From the NCBI GenBank assembly GCA_964579395.1, contig CAZOFT010000001.1, positions 186,001 through 250,000 of the forward strand: a stretch of 64,000 nt of DNA, in the 5' to 3' direction. This DNA comes from JACOTV01 sp964579395 (lineage in GTDB: Bacteria > Patescibacteriota > Microgenomatia > UBA1406 > GWC2-37-13). Positions 23,447 to 30,889 of the stretch are shown here, one piece after another (within the stretch, counting starts at the first letter, position 1; every line of letters begins with the position of its first letter). The translations under genes were made by a program, and so were the position numbers. Under the pieces are notes generated by a model that did no database searches, had not been told where the DNA came from, and saw only the letters and a list, made by a program, of their open reading frames with translations.

Positions 23447-24133
23447 ATGAATATAGATCCGAATATTGCCATTATTGAAGCCTTACCGGGTGCCGGCGGG
23501 GATGAATCCAAGCTATGGATGGATGAGCTTTTGATGTCGTATGTGAAGTTTGCTGAGCGACAGGGACTCAAAGTCACCTACGTCGATGAATCCACAATCA
23601 AAGTGCGTGGGCCAGGCGCCTTCCAGTACTTCAAAAATGAAACCGGGGTTCACCGCGTCCAGCGTATCCCCAGCACCGAGCGCAAGGGGAGAATCCACAC
23701 CTCAACGTGCATCATGATCGTGACCCCATACGTACATCAGCATGAGATAAAAATCGCCCCGCACGAGCTCGAGTGGCAGTTTTCCCGCTCAGGAGGAGCC
23801 GGCGGACAGAATGTAAACAAAGTAGAGACAGCGGTACGCCTGGTTCACAAACCGACCGGAATTGCCGTCTCAAGCAGCCGCGAGCGCTCCCAGCAGGCCA
23901 ATCGTCAAATTGCTCTGGAGACTTTGGGTGGAAAACTGTATCAGATCGAGCAAGATCGCCAGCGCGGCATCACCCAGTCGTTTGCCCAAGGCACCGACAG
24001 CGCCGAGCGTGCTGAAAAAATCCGCACCTACAACTTTCCGCAAAACCGCATCACCGATCACCGCATCAACCAATCCTGGCACAACCTTGATCAAGTAATC
24101 GAACAAGGCCGCTGGGAAAAAATTCTCTCCTAA
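23447..24133 (+). CDS. prfA: Peptide chain release factor 1, lacking domain 1
   Basis: A 228-residue RF1-type factor. Residues 15-20 (GAGGDE) align with the beginning of RF1 domain 2; the codon-reading tripeptide is P-S-T (75-77 in QRIPSTERKGRIHTS), of the RF1 P-x-T class that reads UAA and UAG; the catalytic GGQ is at 119-121 (SGGAGGQNVNK); and the end RTYNFPQNRITDHRI is typical. Ordinary RF1 has ~360 residues; the ~100-residue helical domain 1 is absent. The preceding 54 nt in the same frame (from 23393) give no domain 1 either. The start at 23447 is chosen for its good fit to the domain border. UGA stops are used in the window, so a separate RF2 must exist. Confidence 0.85.
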   Translation: MNIDPNIAIIEALPGAGGDESKLWMDELLMSYVKFAERQGLKVTYVDESTIKVRGPGAFQYFKNETGVHRVQRIPSTERKGRIHTSTCIMIVTPYVHQHEIKIAPHELEWQFSRSGGAGGQNVNKVETAVRLVHKPTGIAVSSSRERSQQANRQIALETLGGKLYQIEQDRQRGITQSFAQGTDSAERAEKIRTYNFPQNRITDHRINQSWHNLDQVIEQGRWEKILS

Positions 24134-24161
24134 GTTTAGCCCGATATATTCTTCTATAAGA

Positions 24162-24167
24162 TATAAT
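24162..24167 (+). promoter_or_regulatory. -10 box of the HEXXH orphan
   Basis: TATAAT, 6 nt before the ATG at 24174; leaderless transcript predicted. Confidence 0.6.
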
Positions 24168-24173
24168 ACGTTC

Positions 24174-25409
24174 ATGAAAGAACGCTCGCCGACATGGGAA
24201 GAGAGACATCTTATTGATCAGATCAGTGACCTAAAACACAATGCCAGACGTCCGTTTCGCATGGCATTGAGTGTTGCCAAGTACCCGCTTGCTGGCGCAA
24301 CTGCGGCAATTGTTGCCGAACAACTCTCAGGCGACACCTTCGGAAGCCTTCCCGAATGGGCAAAACATGTTGGGTTCGGCATCGCAACAGCAGAGCTCGT
24401 GTTTGGGGGAGCTGTATCATGTGTGCAACAGATCCAATTTAGTGCGCAACGCAATGCATTAGCCGGTGACTTGCGATACCTCAAAGAGCAGGCGCCGGAA
24501 CAACCACTGGAAGAGCTCGCATACCGAGCAACCATCCTGCCTCCTGGTGGGGCAAAAGTAATACCGCATGCCGCACTCAAAGAAAACCATTCAAGACTCA
24601 TACCGACCTTGCTGCAGGAGACCATTGCTGGCCAGGTAGCTGGCGTGTCACAATCAATTGCACAAGACGCACCCAACTATCCGATCACGGTCCAGCTGAC
24701 CACTGCCGGTCGACATAAGGATCCGTTTAAGCGAGCTGCCATGAATATGTTGTTGGCCCATCCGTACAGTGAATCGTGGGGAACACCTTTTTTCCAAGCT
24801 GAGTGGGGAGAGCTGGCGCCACTTATTCACGATGGAGGCGCACAAAATATCGTCGTAAACCGCAATTGGAAGCACACCAACGGACGCACAGATATACTGT
24901 TTCGTCTTCCTGCCGACGCATGTACGCCAGAACATCAAAGACCGCTTGAAGCCTACATCGCCTCCAGAGCTCGGTTTTTTCAGCGCGCCTCGTTTGCTGC
25001 GCACTGCCATCATGAAATCACACATGGCACAGAGCCCGAGACAGCATTTACGACGCCGGAAACGGTGAAAGAGGCGGGAGCTACTGCGTGGGAAGATTAT
25101 GCCGCGCTGTCAGATCGGGTCTTGTTTGGTGAATATAATCTGCAGGGGATGCTTGGATCAGAAGAGGAGAATCGTTGGTTTTTACCCACAGACCACGGCA
25201 CACGACTCAAACAGTATGGTCCTCGCTTTGAAGCAGACGGTGACAATTCATTTTTTCACCTTATGGCCATCGAGGAGGCCAAGCGCACCAACGGGCGTAT
25301 GTTGCTTCAGCGGGCTGCTGCTTGTATGGATTACCTGTCAGATAGCGTCGACGATATGCTCGGATTGCCTATCAGTTCGCGCGATAGTCGATTTTGTGTA
25401 TCAGAGTGA
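24174..25409 (+). CDS. Orphan protein with an HEXXH metalloprotease-like motif, 411 aa
   Basis: Not recognised as a family. It has two weakly hydrophobic segments in the N-terminal 90 residues (PLAGATAAIVAEQLSG and VGFGIATAELVFGGAVS) and a long soluble part. At residues 280-284 it carries His-Glu-Ile-Thr-His (CHHEITHGTEPE), the HEXXH zinc signature, with several acidic residues downstream that could supply the third ligand. A zinc-dependent peptidase is possible, but HEXXH occurs by chance and the family fold is unverified. It has its own promoter box and is followed by rpmE. Confidence 0.55.
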   Translation: MKERSPTWEERHLIDQISDLKHNARRPFRMALSVAKYPLAGATAAIVAEQLSGDTFGSLPEWAKHVGFGIATAELVFGGAVSCVQQIQFSAQRNALAGDLRYLKEQAPEQPLEELAYRATILPPGGAKVIPHAALKENHSRLIPTLLQETIAGQVAGVSQSIAQDAPNYPITVQLTTAGRHKDPFKRAAMNMLLAHPYSESWGTPFFQAEWGELAPLIHDGGAQNIVVNRNWKHTNGRTDILFRLPADACTPEHQRPLEAYIASRARFFQRASFAAHCHHEITHGTEPETAFTTPETVKEAGATAWEDYAALSDRVLFGEYNLQGMLGSEEENRWFLPTDHGTRLKQYGPRFEADGDNSFFHLMAIEEAKRTNGRMLLQRAAACMDYLSDSVDDMLGLPISSRDSRFCVSE

Positions 25410-25442
25410 TATTTGCACTTTGCTTTCTTGCAGCTGATCTTG

Positions 25443-25448
25443 TATAAT
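25443..25448 (+). promoter_or_regulatory. -10 box of rpmE
   Basis: TATAAT, 9 nt before the ATG at 25458. Confidence 0.6.
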
Positions 25449-25457
25449 ACATGAATT

Positions 25458-25757
25458 ATGAACGCAGCAATTCATCCCGCCTACGTTGAGACCAAGGTCG
25501 TTTGTGCTTGCGGAACGTCGTTTACCACCCGTTCCACCAAGGAAATGATCAGTACTGACGTATGTTCCAAGTGTCATCCGTTTTTTACCGGAGAGCATCG
25601 TTTTATTGACACCAAAGGACGCGTGGAAGAGTTTCAGAAGAAACAAAAGTATGCTGAGTCCATGAAAGATGTATTAGCCAAGAAAAAGGCCAAAAAAGCC
25701 GGCAAATCATCTGATGCTGAAGGCAAGTCTCTGCGCGAGCTCTTGTCTGAGGTATAA
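25458..25757 (+). CDS. rpmE: 50S ribosomal protein bL31
   Basis: A 99-residue bL31. The N-terminal half has the family pattern (IHPAYVETKVVCACGTSF, STDVCSKCHPFFTGEHRFIDTKGRVEEFQKK) with the cysteines C-x-C and C-x2-C of the zinc-binding form. A Lys-rich C-terminal extension of about 35 residues is longer than in most bacteria (usual total ~70). The stop codon TAA lies inside the -10 box of rplJ. Confidence 0.93.
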   Translation: MNAAIHPAYVETKVVCACGTSFTTRSTKEMISTDVCSKCHPFFTGEHRFIDTKGRVEEFQKKQKYAESMKDVLAKKKAKKAGKSSDAEGKSLRELLSEV

Positions 25758-25834
25758 TACAATCAGGTTTACGAAGACCTTAGGCTGTTCAATTACGGAC
25801 ATAAGAATTATCAATTCCTAAGCAGTAACAAGCT
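25753..25834 (+). promoter_or_regulatory. Promoter and leader of rplJ-rplL
   Basis: TATAAT (25753-25758) is followed by a leader of about 70 nt in which CTTAGG (25779-25784) can pair with CCTAAG (25817-25822). In many bacteria L10-L12 represses its own operon by binding the leader; this leader is in the right place, but the binding motif was not confirmed. Confidence 0.4.
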
Positions 25835-26371
25835 ATGGCACATATTGCAAAACAGCAAGAAGTAGGTACTCTTATCGAGCTTCTTGATACAACCCCACAC
25901 TTCGCACTCATCAAGTACGAAGCAACCACCCACAAAGCACTCGAAGAACTGCGAGCTGAACTTCGCAAATCAGGAGCTTCTTTGCGCGTTATTAAAAACA
26001 CTCTCTTTGAGAAGGCGCTTTCACGAAAAGCCAACGGAGACCAAGTCTATCGCGACTTTGTGACCCAGGTATTTCCCTTGAAAGAGCAGACCGCACTCAT
26101 CACCTGTGGTGATGACTACGCCAGTGCACTGGCTTCATTTTTCAAATTTACGAAAAATCAGCCTTCACTGAGCTTTAAATTCGGCGTCGTTGACGGCACC
26201 GTCTATATGAGCTCGGATCTGGAAAAGATCGCAAAGCTCCCAAGCAAAGAAGAACTCTTGGCAAAGCTGATCGGCGGCATGAAGAGCCCATCATACAAGC
26301 TCACCTATGCAATGAAGTTCAACATTACCAAGTTGACACTCGTTCTCAAAGAACGTGCAAAACAATCCTAA
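25835..26371 (+). CDS. rplJ: 50S ribosomal protein uL10
   Basis: A 178-residue uL10, normal length. The N-terminal RNA-binding domain shows HFALIKYEATTHKALEELRAELRKSGASLRVIKNTLFEKAL, and the C-terminal helix that carries L12 dimers follows. It forms the base of the ribosomal stalk. It is followed 37 nt later by rplL, the standard order. Confidence 0.94.
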   Translation: MAHIAKQQEVGTLIELLDTTPHFALIKYEATTHKALEELRAELRKSGASLRVIKNTLFEKALSRKANGDQVYRDFVTQVFPLKEQTALITCGDDYASALASFFKFTKNQPSLSFKFGVVDGTVYMSSDLEKIAKLPSKEELLAKLIGGMKSPSYKLTYAMKFNITKLTLVLKERAKQS

Positions 26372-26408
26372 CAAGTTGTTTACCAATTACTAATTACCAT
26401 TTACACAT

Positions 26409-26801
26409 ATGGCAGAATTAAACGATAAGCTCCAAAAAATCGCCTCCGATATCGAAGGCTTGACAGTAGTTGAGGTCTCAGAGCTTGCCTCATATCTTGA
26501 AGATAAGTTTGGCGTCACCGCTATGGCAGCCGTTGCAGCAGCACCAGCAGCCGGAGCAGCCGCAGCAGGCGAACCAGCTGAGGAAAAAACTCAGTTTACC
26601 GTCGTCATCGCAGCAGCAGGTGATAACAAGCTGAACGTCATCAAGGTCGTACGCGAACTGAATCCGTCACTCGGACTCATGGATGCGAAAAAGCTCGTGG
26701 AGTCAGCACCACAAGACCTCTTGGTCGATGTGAAAAAGGAAGTGGCCGATGAAGCCAAGTCCAAGCTGGAAGCCGCCGGTGCAAAAGTTGAATTGAAATA
26801 A
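26409..26801 (+). CDS. rplL: 50S ribosomal protein bL12 (L7/L12)
   Basis: A 130-residue bL12: N-terminal dimerisation helix pair (TVVEVSELASYLEDKFGV), Ala/Gly-rich hinge (residues ~40-60) and the C-terminal domain that contacts translation factors (TQFTVVIAAAGDNKLNVIKVVRELNPSLGLMDAKKLVESAP). The stalk protein recruits elongation and release factors. It ends the operon before an intrinsic terminator. The 5' flank is pyrimidine/AT-rich without a Shine-Dalgarno sequence. Confidence 0.96.
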   Translation: MAELNDKLQKIASDIEGLTVVEVSELASYLEDKFGVTAMAAVAAAPAAGAAAAGEPAEEKTQFTVVIAAAGDNKLNVIKVVRELNPSLGLMDAKKLVESAPQDLLVDVKKEVADEAKSKLEAAGAKVELK

Positions 26802-26847
26802 TTCACGCCCGCACTGACGCTTTTTTAAAACGTCAATCAACAAAAAG

Positions 26848-26873
26848 CCCCGCCCGAAACGGCGGGGTTTTTT
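26848..26873 (+). terminator. Intrinsic terminator of the rplJ-rplL operon
   Basis: CCCCGCC and GGCGGGG form a 7-bp stem with a 6-nt loop and are followed by six T. It ends 46 nt before the next start codon and a complete -10 box follows it, so here, unlike in the four leaders, it acts as an ordinary operon terminator. Confidence 0.88.
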
Positions 26874-26902
26874 AATGGAAAATAAGCAAAAATATGTAAC
26901 CT

Positions 26903-26919
26903 ATAGTATAATTATAGGC
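26903..26919 (+). promoter_or_regulatory. -10 box within an inverted repeat
   Basis: TATAAT (26907-26912), 7 nt before the ATG at 26920, lies inside CCTATA-GTATAAT-TATAGG, a perfect 6-bp inverted repeat beginning one or two bases upstream. A repressor bound here would block the promoter. Confidence 0.5.
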
Positions 26920-27051
26920 ATGGAAGTTCGAAGATCTGAACCGTATACATTGCCGCGGTGGGGAGAGACCGAAGATGTCCAAGATGACAAACTATATCTG
27001 CGCCTCCAAAACCCCTTCGACCAGCGGGCCCGAATCATTCGCGCACTGTAA
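26920..27051 (+). CDS. 43-codon ORF, probable N-terminal part of an interrupted gene
   Basis: An ORF of 43 codons starting 7 nt after a TATAAT box and ending in TAA at 27049. It is exactly in frame with the phosphoribosyltransferase-like ORF at 27100, and the 16 codons between (GPGIPHVKPDNERLEE) contain no other stop and read like coding sequence. So the two ORFs look like one gene of 391 residues interrupted by a single UAA. Whether this is a nonsense mutation, recoding, an assembly error or a genuine separate small protein cannot be decided here. Confidence 0.55.
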   Translation: MEVRRSEPYTLPRWGETEDVQDDKLYLRLQNPFDQRARIIRAL

Positions 27052-27099
27052 GGACCCGGCATACCGCATGTAAAGCCTGATAATGAGCGCCTTGAGGAG

Positions 27100-28098
27100 A
27101 TGGCTTACAACATCTGGTATGGCCTTTCACGTGACGATCGAGACTATTTTAACTCTGCATATGAACGTCGAGAGCAATTCATCCTTCTTACCGGACTGTT
27201 CTTTGAACCTCGCGTGGCGGATATTCCCGACGTCTTTGAGCCCAATTCCCTCAATGACTCTATAGGCTCAACAATCACGCTGATCAACCATATACAGCAT
27301 CTGCAAAATGAGGCGGATCTTGACCAGCTTGTATTTCTGGATCGATCAGGCCGCCTGGGCGCCCATATGATGCGGCGGGCGTGGCGCAACCTGCAAGCTC
27401 GAGGTGAGATTGACCCGACCGTCTCCCTGCCGAAAAGCACCTTTGTCAATGTGGGAAGAAGCAACAGCCGTGAAGATGATTTTGACCAGACAGTCAGATG
27501 TTTCGGTAGCGTGCTCTCTGATGCAACAGATGCCAAAACAATCCTGGTGGTAGATGATTACAGCTCAACCGGCGGCTCCATAAAAAACACCATGGATCTT
27601 TATGCAAAAGAAGGCAGACTCGTATTCGGCACTTCCCAGCTTAGATATCAGGCACCGTGGTACGCAAACAAGTCCCCGGGCCTCAAAGGCACCGTTGAGC
27701 TCGGAGATACGATGTTTGCCAGAGGAAAGCTCCCAGAGTGTGTGCGAAATCTTGATACAAAAACTGCCCGCAAACTGGCAGCGAGCGCTCAAAACACGAA
27801 TCAGCGGGATTTTGTCGAAAATCTGTTTGAAACGGGAGACATTCTTGAGCTTGAGCTTGGACTACATACAAGCGTCAATCTCTTTGAGCTTGGCGAGCTA
27901 TATCTTTGGGCAAAGTCACTCGGCGGACTGGTGGTGCTCCCGTACGGCGCGGATGAGCAAAATTATACGCGTCCTCAGACTGAGCAGAGACACCAGACCC
28001 ATGACCGATACCGCCGCCTGATCAACGCGTGTGTGGACGGCTATTTTGCCCTGCGTGACGAAGCACTCACTCAGACTGATGCGCCAGAGCTTGCGTGA
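27100..28098 (+). CDS. Phosphoribosyltransferase-like protein, 332 aa
   Basis: The protein carries a type I PRTase signature, TILVVDDYSSTGGS (about residues 147-160), matching the PRPP-binding loop of hydrophobic residues, two acidic residues and TGG. Upstream, FLDRSGRLGAHMMRRAW may form the preceding core strand. Such domains act in nucleotide salvage or in regulatory proteins; the substrate is unknown. The ATG at 27100 is directly preceded by GAGGAG with no spacing, a poor start, and the same frame is open upstream to a UAA at 27049 behind a promoter and ATG at 26920. The 3' end overlaps the convergent orphan gene by 28 bp. Confidence 0.65.
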   Translation: MAYNIWYGLSRDDRDYFNSAYERREQFILLTGLFFEPRVADIPDVFEPNSLNDSIGSTITLINHIQHLQNEADLDQLVFLDRSGRLGAHMMRRAWRNLQARGEIDPTVSLPKSTFVNVGRSNSREDDFDQTVRCFGSVLSDATDAKTILVVDDYSSTGGSIKNTMDLYAKEGRLVFGTSQLRYQAPWYANKSPGLKGTVELGDTMFARGKLPECVRNLDTKTARKLAASAQNTNQRDFVENLFETGDILELELGLHTSVNLFELGELYLWAKSLGGLVVLPYGADEQNYTRPQTEQRHQTHDRYRRLINACVDGYFALRDEALTQTDAPELA

Positions 28099-28748
28099 GC
28101 AGGGGAGAACACCAACAATCCCGGGCGGCCATCCGGCGAATCTTTATAGCGAAATGGGGGCTCAGAGCCAAACTCCTCCCTCGGCCATCCGGCCACAAAT
28201 GAAGCAATTGCTTCTCGCACCAGATCTGCGCGCAAACGGTTTTGATGAGGAGCATAGCGATCCTCATCGCGATACGTTGCCCTATATGCAACAGACAGTT
28301 CTCTTGCGTGTGGCGCCTGCATGGCGGCATGCAAATACGTGTACACCTGAGCAACATCCTCTCTTTCGCTTGAATCACGAAGCAACAAGTGCGTCATACC
28401 TCGCAACATCTGCTCATTGAGCACTTTCCCACGACCCATCAGAACTTGAGTGTTGCGTAGTGCATCCCAATAAAATTCACTATAAATGGTGCGTGCCGGC
28501 TCGATATCAAACTGCCGAACTCCATGGCGTTTATGTTGTGTATTCATGGCAGAGACCACCACTTCATCCATATACGGCAGCTCTTTCACGGCAGAAATGA
28601 GCGAGTCGGGAGGTTTTTGCACCAGCTCATATCCCATACTCACATGGACTCCCATGTTGACCTGCGGCCAGAGCGCATTACCGCGCACAAATGCGCGAAG
28701 CATCTGGTGATGGTGGGGAGAAGCAATGCCGTAATCGCGCTCTTTCAT
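28071..28748 (-). CDS. Orphan protein, 225 aa, tandem paralog 1
   Basis: Unknown family. It is related to the next gene on the same strand (28811-29500): both have an N-terminal R-G-N-x-L-x-P-Q-x-N-x-G-V segment (here AFVRGNALWPQVNMGVHVSMG) and an M-N-T-x-H-x-R-H-G segment (MNTQHKRHGV). There is no membrane helix. The start at 28748 (MKERDYG) lies 9 nt after TATACT. The 3' end overlaps the convergent PRTase-like gene by 28 bp. Confidence 0.6.
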   Translation of the reverse strand: MKERDYGIASPHHHQMLRAFVRGNALWPQVNMGVHVSMGYELVQKPPDSLISAVKELPYMDEVVVSAMNTQHKRHGVRQFDIEPARTIYSEFYWDALRNTQVLMGRGKVLNEQMLRGMTHLLLRDSSEREDVAQVYTYLHAAMQAPHARELSVAYRATYRDEDRYAPHQNRLRADLVREAIASFVAGWPREEFGSEPPFRYKDSPDGRPGLLVFSPAHASSGASV

Positions 28749-28757
28749 AAGCCATAG

Positions 28758-28786
28758 AGTATACAAAAGATACCCTATAGCATCAA
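28758..28786 (-). promoter_or_regulatory. Promoter of tandem paralog 1
   Basis: TTGATG, a 17-bp spacer beginning CTATAGGGTAT, then TATACT (28758-28763). The spacer begins with the same CTATAGG as the spacer of the promoter of paralog 2. Confidence 0.55.
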
Positions 28787-28810
28787 GTTGTTTGCATAAA
28801 AAAGGGAGTA

Positions 28811-29500
28811 TCAGACACCGAGAATCTCATCAGGAAGTCGCGTATACACAATGAGACCTCGTACTCGATCATCAAATCCGTAGACTTCTGTGTACTGAAG
28901 CGGTAGGGCAAACGGTCGCTCCTGTGCATTCCACGCCTCGTGCAAATGATCGGCCAGGGCGCGCAGATGGACATTGCGCTCTCGATCTGCTTGTCCTTGG
29001 CTGACTGCCGTACGCCACAGCTGTGCCTGTTCCCGCACCGCCTCATTCGCAAACTGGTCTTTAACAAAAGAAAATACACCGGAAACGACCTGGCGGGCAG
29101 GCTTTTCAGGACCAAGCTTGTCGCTGACCACACCCTGACTCAGACGAGTCGGAGGAACTGTGGTAATACCCACCATAGTTCCAAACTCATGCATGGCTAT
29201 ACCAAGACTTGCCGTAAATACCGATTTCAGACGATCTGCACCTAGCTCAGGGATGCCGTGGCGCACATGTGTCGTGTTCATCGCGGCAGTCATCTGCGCA
29301 AGATGGCCTGTATCAGGCTCAAATGTTGTCAGATCAAGAAGTGAATGTTCGGTCTGCGCAAGCATGCGCTCACCCACATAGGTCACCACCCCCAAGTTGG
29401 TCTGGGGAAGCAGCACATTCCCGCGTGTATATGCGGTGACGAGTTCTTGCGCAACAACCGGATTGAAACGCTCTTGGGGAGCCAATTGTTCAATACTCAT
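28811..29500 (-). CDS. Orphan protein, 229 aa, tandem paralog 2
   Basis: Unknown family and a clear relative of the downstream 225-aa protein: YTRGNVLLPQTNLGVVTYVG corresponds to its RGNALWPQVNMGV segment, and MNTTHVRHGI to its MNTQHKRHGV. The two are transcribed from similar promoters 60 bp apart in gene terms, pointing to a tandem duplication with retained control. A cytosolic location is likely. The start at 29500 lies 6 nt after TATACT, implying a leaderless mRNA. Confidence 0.6.
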   Translation of the reverse strand: MSIEQLAPQERFNPVVAQELVTAYTRGNVLLPQTNLGVVTYVGERMLAQTEHSLLDLTTFEPDTGHLAQMTAAMNTTHVRHGIPELGADRLKSVFTASLGIAMHEFGTMVGITTVPPTRLSQGVVSDKLGPEKPARQVVSGVFSFVKDQFANEAVREQAQLWRTAVSQGQADRERNVHLRALADHLHEAWNAQERPFALPLQYTEVYGFDDRVRGLIVYTRLPDEILGV

Positions 29501-29506
29501 ACGATA

Positions 29507-29529
29507 AGTATACTATATATATCCTATAG
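29507..29529 (-). promoter_or_regulatory. Promoter of tandem paralog 2
   Basis: TATACT (29507-29512) preceded by the 17-bp stretch CTATAGGATATATATAG. No good -35 hexamer is visible, so an activator or an extended element may be needed. Confidence 0.5.
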
Positions 29530-29578
29530 TAGGGGATATAGTAACGAGTATATTTTGTGAACAATTATCAAAAATTGT

Positions 29579-30676
29579 CTATGTATGAAGGGTAGAATGT
29601 GTGGGTCGTTTGGCAAACCATACAGCCAGTGCGGTGGTAATGGGCACTGAAGCCACCACGCCTATACTGACCACCAGTGTCCGCACAATTTCAGTGGCAA
29701 TAAGCTCACTTGAAAGGGCGATGTCCATACGCGTCTGTTGTTGTTGGAAGAGTAAAAACAAGGGGAGTGCTGCACCGGCATACACCAACACAAGAGTGTT
29801 AACCAGTGACGACACATGATCACGCCCCACGCGCATACTGCGGGAGAACAGTTCGCTTGAGCTGAGTTTGGGATTGGTGTCGTGTAGCTCATAGGTAATT
29901 GAAGTCTGCGAAATACTCACATCATCGAGTATTCCCAAGGCTCCGATCACGAATCCGGCAAAGAGAAGATCCCGAATCGCAAAGGGATTTGTGGAGAGTC
30001 CCTGGATAAAAAATACATGCTCATCAGTGAGCCCGGTCAGGCTCGCTGCATGCACCATTATGTAGCCGAGTATACTGGTCACCACAAGCGTGATAAAGGT
30101 GGAGATGATTGCGACCGTCGTTTTCATATGAAACCCGTGCCCCAGGTAGAAAATAAGCGGCAGCATCAGCATGCTCGCCAATAGCGCCACAAATATCGCA
30201 TTCGTTCCGGATAAGATTTGGGGGACCACGAGCTGCAAAATCACTCCGAATGAGAGGAGCATCCCGACAAAAGCCAACACTCCCTGCCCGCGCGCTACCC
30301 ATACCACAAGTGCCGCAAACACCAAAAAGAGCACCAAAAGCGGCCACATACGATATACATCAACTATCTGATATACGGTATTTCCGCCGTAATCAGTGCG
30401 CGATACAATGACCGTGCTACCCGTGTGAAGTGTCTTTGCCATCAGGTCGGGCACATTGGCCGTGAGCGTAAGCGGTGTAGCTTGAGATTCAAGCCGCAGC
30501 ACAAACGTGCCCGCCACTCCCTGTCCTGCCGGATCAGGGGAGAGTGTCATATCCTGAATCACCGCTTTTTGATATATCGGCTTACTGACAGAGCCTTTTA
30601 CCTGGGCAGTAACCTGACTGACGCTTGCTGCGCCAAGAATCACACAGGCCACAAGTCCCAACAAAAATCGCTTCAT
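29579..30676 (-). CDS. YibE/F-family membrane protein
   Basis: A 365-residue protein with a signal peptide (MKRFLLGLVACVILGAASVSQVTA), an extracytosolic domain of about 90 residues and seven to eight membrane helices. The helices contain the family signature FVIGALGILDDVSISQTSITYEL and FSRSMRVGRDHVSSLVNTLVLVYAGAALP. The function of YibE/F proteins is not established; transport has been suggested. The start at 30676 follows TATACT by 8 nt. Confidence 0.88.
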   Translation of the reverse strand: MKRFLLGLVACVILGAASVSQVTAQVKGSVSKPIYQKAVIQDMTLSPDPAGQGVAGTFVLRLESQATPLTLTANVPDLMAKTLHTGSTVIVSRTDYGGNTVYQIVDVYRMWPLLVLFLVFAALVVWVARGQGVLAFVGMLLSFGVILQLVVPQILSGTNAIFVALLASMLMLPLIFYLGHGFHMKTTVAIISTFITLVVTSILGYIMVHAASLTGLTDEHVFFIQGLSTNPFAIRDLLFAGFVIGALGILDDVSISQTSITYELHDTNPKLSSSELFSRSMRVGRDHVSSLVNTLVLVYAGAALPLFLLFQQQQTRMDIALSSELIATEIVRTLVVSIGVVASVPITTALAVWFAKRPTHSTLHT

Positions 30677-30684
30677 ATAGAGCA

Positions 30685-30690
30685 AGTATA
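30685..30690 (-). promoter_or_regulatory. -10 box of the YibE/F gene
   Basis: TATACT on the minus strand, 8 nt before the ATG at 30676. Confidence 0.55.
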
Positions 30691-30782
30691 TCCAAACTTT
30701 GCTGCAATAGGCACAAATATACGAAAAAACAGTGTCATTTTTCCTTTTTTCACACCACTGCTATGGTCGGGATCATTTTCAC

Positions 30783-30811
30783 TTGCCCGAGCCAGAAAAA
30801 TCATGTACACT
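30783..30811 (+). promoter_or_regulatory. Promoter of gyrB
   Basis: TTGCCC, 17-bp spacer, TACACT (30806-30811). An ATG at 30823 opens a 26-codon frame that overlaps the gyrB start by 14 nt, which could couple translation; this is weakly supported. Confidence 0.5.
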
Positions 30812-30889
30812 GGCGGATACGCATGAGCGTAGGCAAGCATACAAAGCTCGCTACAATGAATTCGAATTCCATCAATCACAATCTACGAT

